A DNA stretch of 42,510 nucleotides from Haloarcula amylolytica JCM 13557 (lineage in GTDB: Archaea > Halobacteriota > Halobacteria > Halobacteriales > Haloarculaceae), in assembly GCF_000336615.1 (NCBI RefSeq), contig NZ_AOLW01000006.1, positions 337,350 through 379,859 of the forward strand, written 5' to 3'. Positions 8,524 through 16,180 of the stretch are shown piece after piece. The stretch's first letter is position 1; each line of letters opens with the position of its first letter. The translations under genes were made by a program, and so were the position numbers. The notes under the pieces are model-generated. The model saw nothing but the letters and a program-made list of their open reading frames with translations, was not told where the DNA came from and did not search any database.

Positions 8524-9321
8524 CTACCGGCCTCGATTGACCAGCGCTGCGACGCGCCGGACGACCCAGCGCGGCGTCACCCTGACCAGCCGGTCGATAA
8601 GCCGCATCGACCGCCGCGGAATCACGACAGTCTCGCCAGTGGCGGCCCCTTCGTAGGCCGCCGATGCGACTGCTTCGGGCGTATTCGAGGCGACAGATCC
8701 AACCATCGAGTCCGCCATCCCGGCTCGTTCCTGAAACTCTGTGTCGACCGGGCCGGGACAGACGACCGTCACATCGACCGGAGTCTCACGGAGTTCCTCG
8801 GCCAGCGCCTCGCTGAAGCTGTTGATGTACGCTTTGCTCGCGTAGTAGCCAGCGAGATTCGGTCCCGGCTGGAACCCGGCGACTGAACCCACGTTGATAA
8901 CCGCGCCGCCGTCGTCGAACTCGTCGAGGAATAGCCGCGTCAGTTCGACCGGGAGCATGACGTTCAGCCGCAACTGCGTCCGCTCGGCGTCGAGATCGCT
9001 TTCGGCGAACGGGCCGTAGGTCCCCACGCCGACGTTGTTGACGAGGACACCGATGTCCAGCCCGCGGTCCAGCACCTCCTCGTACAGGGCTTCGGCGGCC
9101 GCCGCGTGGTCGAGGTCCATCGTGATTGGTGTCGCCGTGATGCCCCTCGTTTCGAGATCCTCGGCCAACCGCTCCAGTTTCTCCTCGCTCCGGGCGACCA
9201 GCACCACGTCGTGCCCGCGTGCGGCGAACTCCTGTGCCAGCGATTTGCCGATGCCCGCCGACGCACCGGTTATCAGGGCGGTGCCGCCGGTCCCGACGAC
9301 CGGCACGTCGCTACCGCTCAC
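8524..9321 (-). CDS. short-chain dehydrogenase/reductase (SDR)
   Basis: A 265-residue classical SDR from GTG 9321. The NAD(P) loop TGASAGIG is at 18-25, VNNVGVG near 94-100, the catalytic Ser in INVGSVAG (about 146), YYASK (159-163), and PGPVDTEF for the C-terminal loop. The substrate is unknown. The frame is open to an ATG at 9402, but that codon lies inside a perfect hairpin and would add a 27-residue Arg-rich segment unlike the family, so GTG 9321 is preferred. The preferred start lies within a 29-bp sequence that also forms the end of the upstream ITPase gene. Confidence 0.88.
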   Translation of the reverse strand: MSGSDVPVVGTGGTALITGASAGIGKSLAQEFAARGHDVVLVARSEEKLERLAEDLETRGITATPITMDLDHAAAAEALYEEVLDRGLDIGVLVNNVGVGTYGPFAESDLDAERTQLRLNVMLPVELTRLFLDEFDDGGAVINVGSVAGFQPGPNLAGYYASKAYINSFSEALAEELRETPVDVTVVCPGPVDTEFQERAGMADSMVGSVASNTPEAVASAAYEGAATGETVVIPRRSMRLIDRLVRVTPRWVVRRVAALVNRGR

Positions 9322-9448
9322 CGTACCACTCCGCGACCGGTGTCGCTTCGGGTTCCAGCGCCGTCGGCCCCTCGCCGCTGGAACTTCCGAGGGATGCGGC
9401 ACATCCCTCGACGGACGGTTCGCTACCGCTCACCGTACCACTCCGCGA
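9308..9448. repeat. 29-bp direct repeat at the SDR start and ITPase end
   Basis: Positions 9308-9336 and 9420-9448 are identical (29 bp, offset 112). In the right copy the minus strand encodes the last residues of the ITPase (WYGER and stop). In the left copy it is read in another frame as the SDR N-terminus. A short segmental duplication of the gene junction is the simplest explanation. Confidence 0.85.
9388..9410 (-). terminator. hairpin downstream of the ITPase gene
   Basis: CGAGGGATG (9388-9396) pairs perfectly with CATCCCTCG (9402-9410) across a 5-nt loop, 12 nt after the ITPase stop codon. There is no T-run, so its role as terminator or processing/stability element is uncertain. Confidence 0.45.
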
Positions 9449-10094
9449 ACTTCGACAACGCCCGCCCGCGGTGGGAGATCGCGTTTTTCTGCTCGGTGCT
9501 CATCTCCGCGAACGTCGTTCCGTCGTGCTCGAAGATCGGGTCGAAGCCGAACCCGCCCTCGCCGCGCGGGGCGACAATCTCGCCGTTCACGCGCCCCTCG
9601 AACAGCTTTACCGGGACTGTCTCGCTGCTCCTCCCCGCGCTCCCGTCGTGGACCTGTTCGTCCGTCGTCGCCGCGCCGCGGTCTTCGGCCGCCAGGTCCT
9701 GTCCGCGCCGGTCCTCGCGGTCGATCCCGCCCGGATCAGGCGTCGCCTCGAACCCTTCGCCGTCGCAGTAGGCGATGACCGTCTTGAACGCCGCGCCGCG
9801 GTCGTCCTCCGGCTCGGTCATGCGCCAGACGCGCTCCACGCCGACGGTGTCCTCGACGTAGGAGGAGTACGGCCCGGGGAACCCGTCGAAGGCGTCGATG
9901 AACAGCCCTGCGTCGTCGACGATGACTGGCCCGTCAGCCGCTCGGTAGGCCGCCCGCGCCCCCTCGGCCGCGACCGTTTTCAGGTCATCGGCCTGGACTT
10001 CCGGGTAGTCGAAGTCGAACTGTTCGACCTCGTCGTCGAGATACTCGGTCGCTTCCCGTACCTTTCCGGGATTGGTCGTGACAAAATTGAGCAT
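9423..10094 (-). CDS. non-canonical purine NTP pyrophosphatase (ITPase/RdgB type) with internal insertion
   Basis: A 223-residue protein that hydrolyses ITP, dITP and XTP to the monophosphate, keeping deaminated purines out of nucleic acids. Family marks: FVTTNPGKVREA (4-15), DDAGLFIDAFDGFPGPYSSYV (60-80), GEIVAPRGEGGFGFDPIF (171-188) and AISHRGRALSKF near the end. The usual length is about 185-200. The excess is a charged, low-complexity block at about 116-161 (DNA about 9612-9749), placed in a surface beta-hairpin between AYCDGEG and VKLFEGRVNG. The flanking motifs are intact, so the enzyme is probably active. It starts the two-gene minus-strand run that ends with the SDR gene. Confidence 0.93.
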   Translation of the reverse strand: MLNFVTTNPGKVREATEYLDDEVEQFDFDYPEVQADDLKTVAAEGARAAYRAADGPVIVDDAGLFIDAFDGFPGPYSSYVEDTVGVERVWRMTEPEDDRGAAFKTVIAYCDGEGFEATPDPGGIDREDRRGQDLAAEDRGAATTDEQVHDGSAGRSSETVPVKLFEGRVNGEIVAPRGEGGFGFDPIFEHDGTTFAEMSTEQKNAISHRGRALSKFAEWYGER

Positions 10095-10159
10095 ACCGGC
10101 ACACAGCGACCGGCGATAAAAGAGCCGTCGAAACTCCGCAACCGCTCAACCAATCCGTC

Positions 10160-10435
10160 TCAGTCGACGACGACTTCGACCGGTTCGTCCTCGCTCTCGG
10201 ACTCGAACTCCTCGCTGCTGCCGCCGCGTTCGAGATACAGCATCACGCCGGCGACCGCCAGCACGACCCACGAGCGCCAGTTCGCCAGGTTCAGCGTGTA
10301 GCCGATGCCGAACGGCTTCTCCACCAGCATGTCATCGCCCGGCTTCCAATAGGCCGACACCAACCGCTTGAGGCTCGGTCGTTCGAAGTTGTACGGCACG
10401 CCGAACAACGTTCCCGACTGGGGTTTTTCTGCCAT
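10160..10435 (-). CDS. DUF5808 small membrane protein
   Basis: A 91-residue protein. GVPYNFERPSLKRLVSAYW followed by VEKPFGIGYTLNLANWRSW is the pattern I associate with DUF5808 (recognition from memory). One hydrophobic helix (WVVLAVAGVMLYL, about 55-69) is followed by an acidic tail. The function is unknown. It lies 65 bp before the ITPase start on the same strand and could be co-transcribed. Confidence 0.75.
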   Translation of the reverse strand: MAEKPQSGTLFGVPYNFERPSLKRLVSAYWKPGDDMLVEKPFGIGYTLNLANWRSWVVLAVAGVMLYLERGGSSEEFESESEDEPVEVVVD

Positions 10436-10554
10436 ACCGATTCCTATTCGGGCCGAGGTTAAACCATTTGTCCACCACCTTTTTCATCGTCACCGTTCCT
10501 CGCTCGCTTCGCTCGCTGCGGGGACGGCTCCTCGAAAAACGTGGGCGAAAAAAG

Positions 10555-10577
10555 CGCGAATCGCGGAGCGATTCGCG
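10555..10577. repeat. inverted repeat downstream of the Kae1-Bud32 gene start-distal end
   Basis: CGCGAATCG (10555-10563) and CGATTCGCG (10569-10577) form a perfect 9-bp stem with a 5-nt loop. It lies in the 214-bp spacer between the 3' end of kae1-bud32 (10650) and the DUF5808 start (10435). The spacer also holds GCTCGCTTCGCTCGC-type near-palindromes that are common in haloarchaeal intergenic DNA. A transcription end signal for kae1-bud32 is possible. Confidence 0.4.
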
Positions 10578-10649
10578 TGAAACCGCTCGCTACGCTCGCG
10601 GTATGCTTTCTCCGCCGACCGCGACTCAGCACCTCCCTTGGTTCCTATT

Positions 10650-12311
10650 CTACTGATACCGGCCCCGCCCCTCGATGTCGTCGAGGCTGGCGAACACCGC
10701 GTCGGCGTGGTCGCTCTCGGTCCGGTAGGCGTCTTCGGCGGCCGACAGTAGCGTCTCGGGGTCGTCCGCGGTCCCGGCGAGCGACTGGGCGAGGACGTGG
10801 AGGTCCATCGCGTGGTCCTCGGCCTCCTGCGTGTAGTAGCCGAGGCCGAAGTCGATGAGGAAGGTCCGGTCCGTCTGGTCGTCGTGGCTACCGACTCGGA
10901 CGTTCCGTGTCGTCGGGTCACCGTGGACGAATCCGGCGTCGTGGATGCGGGCGAGCCAGCGCCCCACGTCCGCGACGCGCGCCTCCGACAGCCCCTCACG
11001 GAGGTCCGCCTCGCCCACGCGCTGGAAGACGATGCGGGATTCCTGCGGGTCCACGTCCCGCACGAGCGGCGTCGGGACGCCGTGTCGGCGCGCCTCGCTG
11101 GTGAGGCGGGCTTCCTGTCGGGTCCGCTCAGTTCGGAGGCGCTCGTCGAGCGTCGGATGGCGGTAGCTCCGTGGCACGCGCTCCTTGATGACTCGGTCCT
11201 CCTCGAAGCGGACGGTCGCCTCCGCGCCCTGGACTTCGTCGTCCGCCGCTCGATAGCTGTCGACTGACTCCTCGGCCCCGCGCCAGGTGACGGTCACTTC
11301 GTCGGGCCGGAAGTTCGAGTCGATCTGTGAGTCTTCGATGGCGATTGTGTCGCCGGCCGCGTACATCTTCGCGCCGAGCATCGCGATCATCCCGGCGTTG
11401 TCCCGCAGGAAGCGGTCCTCGGGGGCGTAGAACGCCGCGCCGCGTTGCTCGCACATCTCGCCGAGCATCCGCTGGAGGCGGTCGTTCTGGCCGACACCGC
11501 CGCCCAGCACCAGTTCGTCAGCACCGGTCAGCGACAGCGCCCGCTCGGAGACTTCCGTCAGCATCGCGAAGATGGTCTCCTCCATCCCGCGACAGACGTC
11601 GTCGACCGGGACGCCCTCGTCAACGGCCTGCTTGGCAGCGCTCATGATGCCCGAAAAGGAGAAGTCCATCCCCTTGACGACGTAGGGCAGTTCGTGGTAC
11701 TCGCCGTCGCGAGCGTGCTGTTCGACCTTCGGTCCGCCGGGATGGGACCAGCCGATGTGGCGAGTGAACTTGTCGATAGCGTTACCGACGCCGGTGTCCA
11801 TCGTCTCGCCCAGCACGCGGTAGCGACCGTTCCGGTAGCCCAGAATGTGGGCATTCGCGCCGGAGGCGTTCAGACACACCGGCGAATCGAAGCCCGAGCG
11901 ATGGCGACCCACTTCGAGGTGAGCGACCATGTGGTTCACGCCGACCAGCGGCACGTCGAACCGTTGGGCGACCGCCCGAGCGGCTGTGGCGACGATGCGA
12001 AGACAGGGGCCGAGTCCCGGACCACGAGCGAAGGCGACGGCGTCAATCGGCGCGCTGTCGTCTCCGTCCCCGTTCGTACCGCCAGCGGCCGCCCGCTCGT
12101 GTGCATGTCCGATGGCCGTCTCGACGACGGTCGGGATGGCCTCGCCCATGTGCTCGGCGGCCTCGCGCGGGTGGATGCCGCCGCTGTCTGGGGCGTACGC
12201 GTCAGTTTCGATAAAAACGTAGTCGTCGTCGGTTACCCGGGCTGGGTCCGGCGTCTCGAACACCGAAGCACTGGCTGCCCAGGCGGTACCTTCGATACCC
12301 AGAATACGCAT
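10650..12311 (-). CDS. Kae1-Bud32 fusion: tRNA threonylcarbamoyladenosine synthase plus kinase
   Basis: A 553-residue two-domain KEOPS protein. Kae1/TsaD domain (about 1-330): MRILGIEGTAWAAS, ARGPGLGPCLR, the metal motif HMVAH (127-131), ASGANAHILGYRNGRY and LGGGVGQNDRLQRM. Bud32 domain (about 345-553): an atypical small kinase with VHGDPTTRNV (HGD catalytic loop) and FLIDFGLGYYTQ (DFG equivalent). The complex transfers threonylcarbamoyl to A37 of tRNAs reading ANN codons; the ATPase of Bud32 supports turnover. Such fusions are known in several euryarchaea. The gene lies 9 bp after S27ae and probably belongs to the S24e-S27ae-kae1 operon. Confidence 0.96.
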   Translation of the reverse strand: MRILGIEGTAWAASASVFETPDPARVTDDDYVFIETDAYAPDSGGIHPREAAEHMGEAIPTVVETAIGHAHERAAAGGTNGDGDDSAPIDAVAFARGPGLGPCLRIVATAARAVAQRFDVPLVGVNHMVAHLEVGRHRSGFDSPVCLNASGANAHILGYRNGRYRVLGETMDTGVGNAIDKFTRHIGWSHPGGPKVEQHARDGEYHELPYVVKGMDFSFSGIMSAAKQAVDEGVPVDDVCRGMEETIFAMLTEVSERALSLTGADELVLGGGVGQNDRLQRMLGEMCEQRGAAFYAPEDRFLRDNAGMIAMLGAKMYAAGDTIAIEDSQIDSNFRPDEVTVTWRGAEESVDSYRAADDEVQGAEATVRFEEDRVIKERVPRSYRHPTLDERLRTERTRQEARLTSEARRHGVPTPLVRDVDPQESRIVFQRVGEADLREGLSEARVADVGRWLARIHDAGFVHGDPTTRNVRVGSHDDQTDRTFLIDFGLGYYTQEAEDHAMDLHVLAQSLAGTADDPETLLSAAEDAYRTESDHADAVFASLDDIEGRGRYQ

Positions 12312-12320
12312 CGGGCGGCC

Positions 12321-12455
12321 TTACTTCCACTCGGTGTAGCCGCACTTGCCGCAGTGCTGGCGGTCCTCGTGCTCGGCGAGGACGGTGTCACCGCACCGGG
12401 GACAGGTCTCGCGGTCGAGTTCGCCGTCGTCGCTGTAGTACTCGTTGTGTGGCAT
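12321..12455 (-). CDS. rps27ae: 30S ribosomal protein S27ae
   Basis: A 44-residue protein ([16 protein letters not shown] then a zinc ribbon). C-P-R-C-G and C-G-K-C-G supply the four Cys ligands, ending GYTEWK. Its ATG directly follows the stop codon of S24e with no gap. S24e followed by S27ae is a conserved archaeal pair. The family normally carries this zinc ribbon and binds the beak of the small subunit. Confidence 0.95.
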   Translation of the reverse strand: MPHNEYYSDDGELDRETCPRCGDTVLAEHEDRQHCGKCGYTEWK

Positions 12456-12764
12456 CTATGCTTCCTCCGCTTCCTCTTCGCCGTCGGCGACGATCTTGTT
12501 GCGTTCGAGCATGTGGTCCTGCTCGACGTCGCGGGCGTACTCAGGGTTGTCGTAGACCTTCGCGTAGCCGACCGTCTTCCGCATGCCGAACTTGGTGTCG
12601 AGCTTGTGGATGACGACTTCTTCCGCGTCCTTGTTCAGCGTGGCCGCAAGAGAGTCGCGGACAGAGAGACGGGAGGGGGTGGCTTCGTCGTGGACGACCT
12701 CGAACCGGACGTCCGTACGGTGCAACATGGGATTCTCGTCTTCTTCGATGATGTCGATATCCAT
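12456..12764 (-). CDS. rps24e: 30S ribosomal protein S24e
   Basis: A 102-residue protein: MDIDIIEEDENPMLHRTDV, then VVIHKLDTKFGMRKTVGYAKVYD (the conserved basic loop), and a Glu/Ala-rich end. The length matches archaeal S24e. The frame continues upstream to 12854, but ATG 12764 is the family start, and a CTTTTAC box at about 12797-12803 fits a promoter with a very short or no leader. It is the first gene of the S24e-S27ae-Kae1-Bud32 run. Confidence 0.95.
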   Translation of the reverse strand: MDIDIIEEDENPMLHRTDVRFEVVHDEATPSRLSVRDSLAATLNKDAEEVVIHKLDTKFGMRKTVGYAKVYDNPEYARDVEQDHMLERNKIVADGEEEAEEA

Positions 12765-12959
12765 GGTTCGTTGTCCGTATCTACCCGCCGAAGCGCGTAA
12801 AAGGATTTCGAAGCGGTTGACGCCGCCTCGGCGGCTGAGCGTCCGCGATTCCATGTCACCGCGCCGTATCGCGGTTCGGCAAGAGGCGCGGGAACGTACA
12901 GTAGCGGCCGGCTGTGTCCCGTACAGCGCCCCAGAGCATTATCGGCCGGCAGCCGTTCC

Positions 12960-13967
12960 CTACCGCTCGCCCAGTTGTGCGAGGAAGTGTGAGAGATGGA
13001 TTCGCTCGTTGGCCGCGTCCACGAGCGCCATATCCGTCTCTCCGGCCATCTCGTGAATCTCGGCCAGTCGGTCCCCGGAGTAGCGTGACCGAGCCACTTC
13101 CAGCATATCGTCGAGGATATCGGACGCGCCGTATCCCTCGTCGACGAGCAGGTCGTCCAGCGTCGACCGCGCGTCGGTAAAGCGCCCGTCCTCGGCCGCG
13201 TCGATCATCTGCTCGACCTGGTCGTCGGCCTCGACGGCGTTCAGCGTCTCGAAGGCGGCGTCCATCGTCACCTCGCCCTCGGCTTCGGCAGTCGTCTGGG
13301 CGGCCAGCACTGCGGTCCGGAGGTCACCCTCCGCGTAGCCGGCGACGTACTCGATGCCGTCGTCGTCATGGTCGACACCCTCCGCGGTGACGATGTCCTC
13401 CAGTACGGACGCCGTCTCCTCGTGAGTCGGTTCGCGCATCACGACCGGGAAACACCGCGAGCGGATCGGCGGGATAACGGCCGAGGGCTGGCGCGTCGCG
13501 ATAACGAACTGCGTCGCCTCGTAGTACTGCTCCATCACCCGGCGCAGTGCCTGCTGGAAGTCCTCGCGCATCCCCTCGGCATTGTCCAGCAGGATGGTCT
13601 TGTAGCTGCCCGACACCGGCGAGTAGCTGGCGGACTCCTTGAGGACGTGGTTGATGAGGTCTGCCTTCGAGGATTCGCGGCGGCGCTTGCTGTCGATGAA
13701 CGACGCGAACCGCGGGTCGTTCGAGACCTCCTTTTTCGTCATGCCGAACACGTCGGCCATGTTGAGTTCCGTGAAGTCCGCGTCGGGGTTCTCGTGGACT
13801 TCCCGGGCAAAGGCTCGGACAGCGGCCGTCTTCCCGCTCCCTTTCGGTCCGTGGACCAGGAGGTTCATCGGCTCCTCGATGGCTCCTTGCAGGTGCTCGC
13901 GGGCCTTCGGCTGGCGGATGTCCGACAACTCCGGGGCGTGTGTCTCCGTCCACAGCGGCGCGTCCAT
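12960..13967 (-). CDS. rfcC: replication factor C small subunit homologue (RfcC type) with altered Walker B
   Basis: A 335-residue AAA+ clamp-loader protein. It has Walker A GPKGSGKT (40-47), the helix NHVLKESASYSPVSGSYK, Walker B ILLDNAE (125-131), DFQQALRRVMEQYYEATQFVIATRQ, the arginine-finger motif RSRC (169-172), and an RFC-type helical collar at the end. The usual RFC Walker B reads LLDEAD, whereas here the catalytic Glu position is Asn. This suggests it binds ATP and supplies the SRC finger but hydrolyses poorly, like the specialised subunits of other clamp loaders (inference). Haloarchaea carry two small RFC subunits; the assignment to the second is by this divergence. Confidence 0.82.
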   Translation of the reverse strand: MDAPLWTETHAPELSDIRQPKAREHLQGAIEEPMNLLVHGPKGSGKTAAVRAFAREVHENPDADFTELNMADVFGMTKKEVSNDPRFASFIDSKRRRESSKADLINHVLKESASYSPVSGSYKTILLDNAEGMREDFQQALRRVMEQYYEATQFVIATRQPSAVIPPIRSRCFPVVMREPTHEETASVLEDIVTAEGVDHDDDGIEYVAGYAEGDLRTAVLAAQTTAEAEGEVTMDAAFETLNAVEADDQVEQMIDAAEDGRFTDARSTLDDLLVDEGYGASDILDDMLEVARSRYSGDRLAEIHEMAGETDMALVDAANERIHLSHFLAQLGER

Positions 13968-14116
13968 CTGTTGGCACTGGGTATGCCCGGCCCCGACAAG
14001 TATCCCGCGGTCCGCGGGCTGTGTCGCTCACACTGGGAAACGACGGGAAGAATGCCTCGGCCGGGAGTGAGCGAACCAGTCCGTTCGCGAACATCGGACA
14101 GTAAACGACCGCAGGG

Positions 14117-14185
14117 AATGCGCCGGCCGGGAATTGAACCCGATGGCGAGACTCACTCTGTTCGCCTCGCGTGATTCAATTCCCG
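14117..14185. repeat. truncated direct and inverted copies of the tRNA-Gly 3' end
   Basis: 14117-14142 (26 bp) repeats 14223-14248, i.e. the discriminator, acceptor strand and T arm of the tRNA-Gly gene. Another piece, 14175-14185, is the same T-arm sequence inverted: CGGGAATTGAA (14128-14138) pairs with TTCAATTCCCG. The copies lie just downstream of the tRNA 3' end, where integrases usually act. Confidence 0.8.
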
Positions 14186-14224
14186 TGGACTGCATTTGCT
14201 GCTCGCGACTTGCTCGCATCAAAA

Positions 14225-14295
14225 TGCGCCGGCCGGGAATTGAACCCGGGCTATTGCCTTGGGAAGGCAATGTCCTACCACTGGACCACCGGCGC
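14225..14295 (-). tRNA. tRNA-Gly(CCC)
   Basis: A 71-nt cloverleaf on the minus strand. The acceptor GCGCCGG pairs with CCGGCGC and is followed by discriminator A. The D arm contains AGTGGTA. The anticodon stem TTGCC/GGCAA frames the loop TTCCCAA, anticodon CCC, reading GGG. The T arm is CCGGG TTCAATT CCCGG. CCA is not encoded and there is no intron. Confidence 0.95.
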
Positions 14296-14331
14296 GCATC
14301 GTTCACTACGTTCACTCGCGCGCCGAGGCTC

Positions 14332-14350
14332 GCAAATCCGTCGGATTTGC
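14332..14350. repeat. perfect short hairpin upstream of tRNA-Gly
   Basis: GCAAATCCG and CGGATTTGC (9-bp arms) are separated by one base. It lies 37 bp upstream of the tRNA 5' end. Directly beyond it, 14353-14365 repeats the first 13 bases at the tRNA 5' boundary (14285-14297). The rest of the 219-bp spacer to nadE shows no gene. Confidence 0.5.
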
Positions 14351-14514
14351 TCACCACCGGCGCGCTGTGGTAGACTGCAGGTCGGTCGGACCTGCGAACC
14401 CCGTATCGAACTGTCAACAGCGACCGCACTTGAACGTAGCGTTTCGACTGGACGGTCGTCCGAAAATATCGCGCCGATGGATGGGTATTAGTTCCGCCCG
14501 GCCAACTAGTAGAT

Positions 14515-15348
14515 ATGGCAACAGCGGACTCCGTCGTACGGGCCAACGACCCGATCGACCTGACGTTCTCCGAGGCTGAACTGGACGCCCACCGCGACCA
14601 TATCACGTCGTTCATCGAGGAGCAGGTCGACGCCGCCGGTGTCGACACCGTGGTGCTGGGGCTCTCGGGCGGCATCGACAGCACACTCGTCTCACACCTG
14701 GCTGTCGAGGCGCTCGGCCGCGACGCTGTCCACGGCCTCGTGATGCCCAGCGAGGTCAACCGCGCGGACAACATGAGCGACGCCGAGCGCGTGGCCAACG
14801 ACCTGCTCGGCATCGAGTACGACGTCATCGAAATTAACCCGCTCGTCGACGCGTTCCTCGACGCCTATCCCGACGCCGAGGGTGACCAGCTCGCCGTCGG
14901 CAATCTCCGGGTTCGCTGCCGGGCGGTGCTGAACTATCTCGTCGGGAACCACGAGAACGCGCTGGTACTGGGCACCGGTAACCGGAGCGAGGCGCTGGTC
15001 GGCTACTACACGAAGTACGGCGACGGCGCGGTCGACTGCCATCCCATCGCGGCGCTGTACAAACAGCAGGTCCGGCAGCTGGCGAAACACGTCGGCGTCC
15101 CCGACGACCTCGCGGAGAAGACCGCCAGCGCCGAGATGTGGGCCGGCCAGACCGACGCCGACGAGATGGGGATGGACTACGACACGCTCGACTCTATCCT
15201 CGCCCTGCATATCGACGGCGGCGTCCCGGCGGCTGCGACGGCCGACCGGCTCGGTGTCCCGCTGGATGTTGTCGAGACTGTCCGAGAAATGTACGAATCG
15301 AGCGCCCACAAGCGAGCGATGCCGCCGGGTGCGGACCCGCTGTACTGA
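14515..15348 (+). CDS. nadE: NH3-dependent NAD+ synthetase
   Basis: A 277-residue enzyme of the N-type ATP pyrophosphatase family that amidates deamido-NAD with ammonia. The PP-loop SGGIDS is at 51-56, GNLRVRCRAVLNYLVGN follows in the middle, LGTGNRSEALVGYYTKYGDGAVDCHPIAALYKQQV is the conserved NAD/ammonia site region, and SAEMWAGQTDADEMGMDYDTLD lies in the C-terminal third. There is no glutaminase domain, hence ammonia-dependent. It is monocistronic, converging on the DUF3105 gene. Confidence 0.96.
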   Translation: MATADSVVRANDPIDLTFSEAELDAHRDHITSFIEEQVDAAGVDTVVLGLSGGIDSTLVSHLAVEALGRDAVHGLVMPSEVNRADNMSDAERVANDLLGIEYDVIEINPLVDAFLDAYPDAEGDQLAVGNLRVRCRAVLNYLVGNHENALVLGTGNRSEALVGYYTKYGDGAVDCHPIAALYKQQVRQLAKHVGVPDDLAEKTASAEMWAGQTDADEMGMDYDTLDSILALHIDGGVPAAATADRLGVPLDVVETVREMYESSAHKRAMPPGADPLY

Positions 15349-15371
15349 GGCCTGTTCCTTCGAGTTAGCCG

Positions 15372-16142
15372 TCAGCGGACCGGGTTCTCCGGCCCGCGGC
15401 CCAGATACTCCGAGAGGAACGCGTGGACGGTGTCGGCGTCGTAACTGTCCAGCGTTAGCTCGTGCCGCCACGCCGTCACGACGTAGGTCGCCCGCGGGTC
15501 GTCGTTGGGGTTCGGGACGGCGACGACGCTCCGCCAGGTGCCGGTGTGGGTGCTGGAGAACTCCCGAAGGCTCTCTCTGGCTTCTGGGGAAATTGCATCG
15601 GGGTCGTAGTAGACGATGACCGCGCCGTGTTCGAGCGTGTGGACGAGCGAACCGAGCAGCGGCGTCGCCTCGTAGAAGCCTGCATCGACTGTCGAAGCGT
15701 AGTGCGTCCCGGAGAGTGGCGGGACCCGCTGGTAGTCGATAGCACTGCCTTCTTCGACGTGGGTGGTCCCTCTGTCAGGGAACTGCTCGACGCCGGCCAG
15801 TCGGTCGCTGTCGCCGGTGTCGTCCAATGGCGACGCTTCGACCCCGGAGGCCTCGACTGCCGAAAGCGGCTGTGCGCCCGCCGTCCCGACGAGGTCCGTG
15901 TCGCTGCCGCCGTCCCCCCCACTTAGCTGAGTCGCGTATGCTGTGAGTCCGATCGCAAACACCACGACGATGCCGATGATGATTGGACCCATCGGAAGGG
16001 TCCCGTCGTCCTCGCCTCCGGTGTGTTCCTCGACGCGCCGACGGTCGATAGCCCCCAGTTCGCCGTCGTGGGCGTCGGCGAGGTGGTCGAGATAGGCGTC
16101 GTCACCGTCGAACGATTCCGCGCAGTACTCACAGTCGACCAT
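15372..16142 (-). CDS. DUF3105 membrane protein with N-terminal zinc finger
   Basis: A 256-residue protein. The N-terminus has a C2H2-like pair, CEYC..(13)..HLADAH, then one transmembrane helix (PIIIGIVVVFAIGLTAYA, about 53-70). A low-complexity linker follows, then DUF3105: PPLSGTHYAS, LVHTLEHGAVIVYYDPD and the late VVTAWRHEL. The His-rich motifs (SGTHYAS, LEHG) suggest metal binding, but no function is established. The topology predicts the DUF3105 domain outside. It converges with nadE (23-bp gap). Confidence 0.85.
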   Translation of the reverse strand: MVDCEYCAESFDGDDAYLDHLADAHDGELGAIDRRRVEEHTGGEDDGTLPMGPIIIGIVVVFAIGLTAYATQLSGGDGGSDTDLVGTAGAQPLSAVEASGVEASPLDDTGDSDRLAGVEQFPDRGTTHVEEGSAIDYQRVPPLSGTHYASTVDAGFYEATPLLGSLVHTLEHGAVIVYYDPDAISPEARESLREFSSTHTGTWRSVVAVPNPNDDPRATYVVTAWRHELTLDSYDADTVHAFLSEYLGRGPENPVR

Positions 16143-16180
16143 TGGCGGCCCGTATGCGAGGCGTCGTCTTGTACCCTTCC

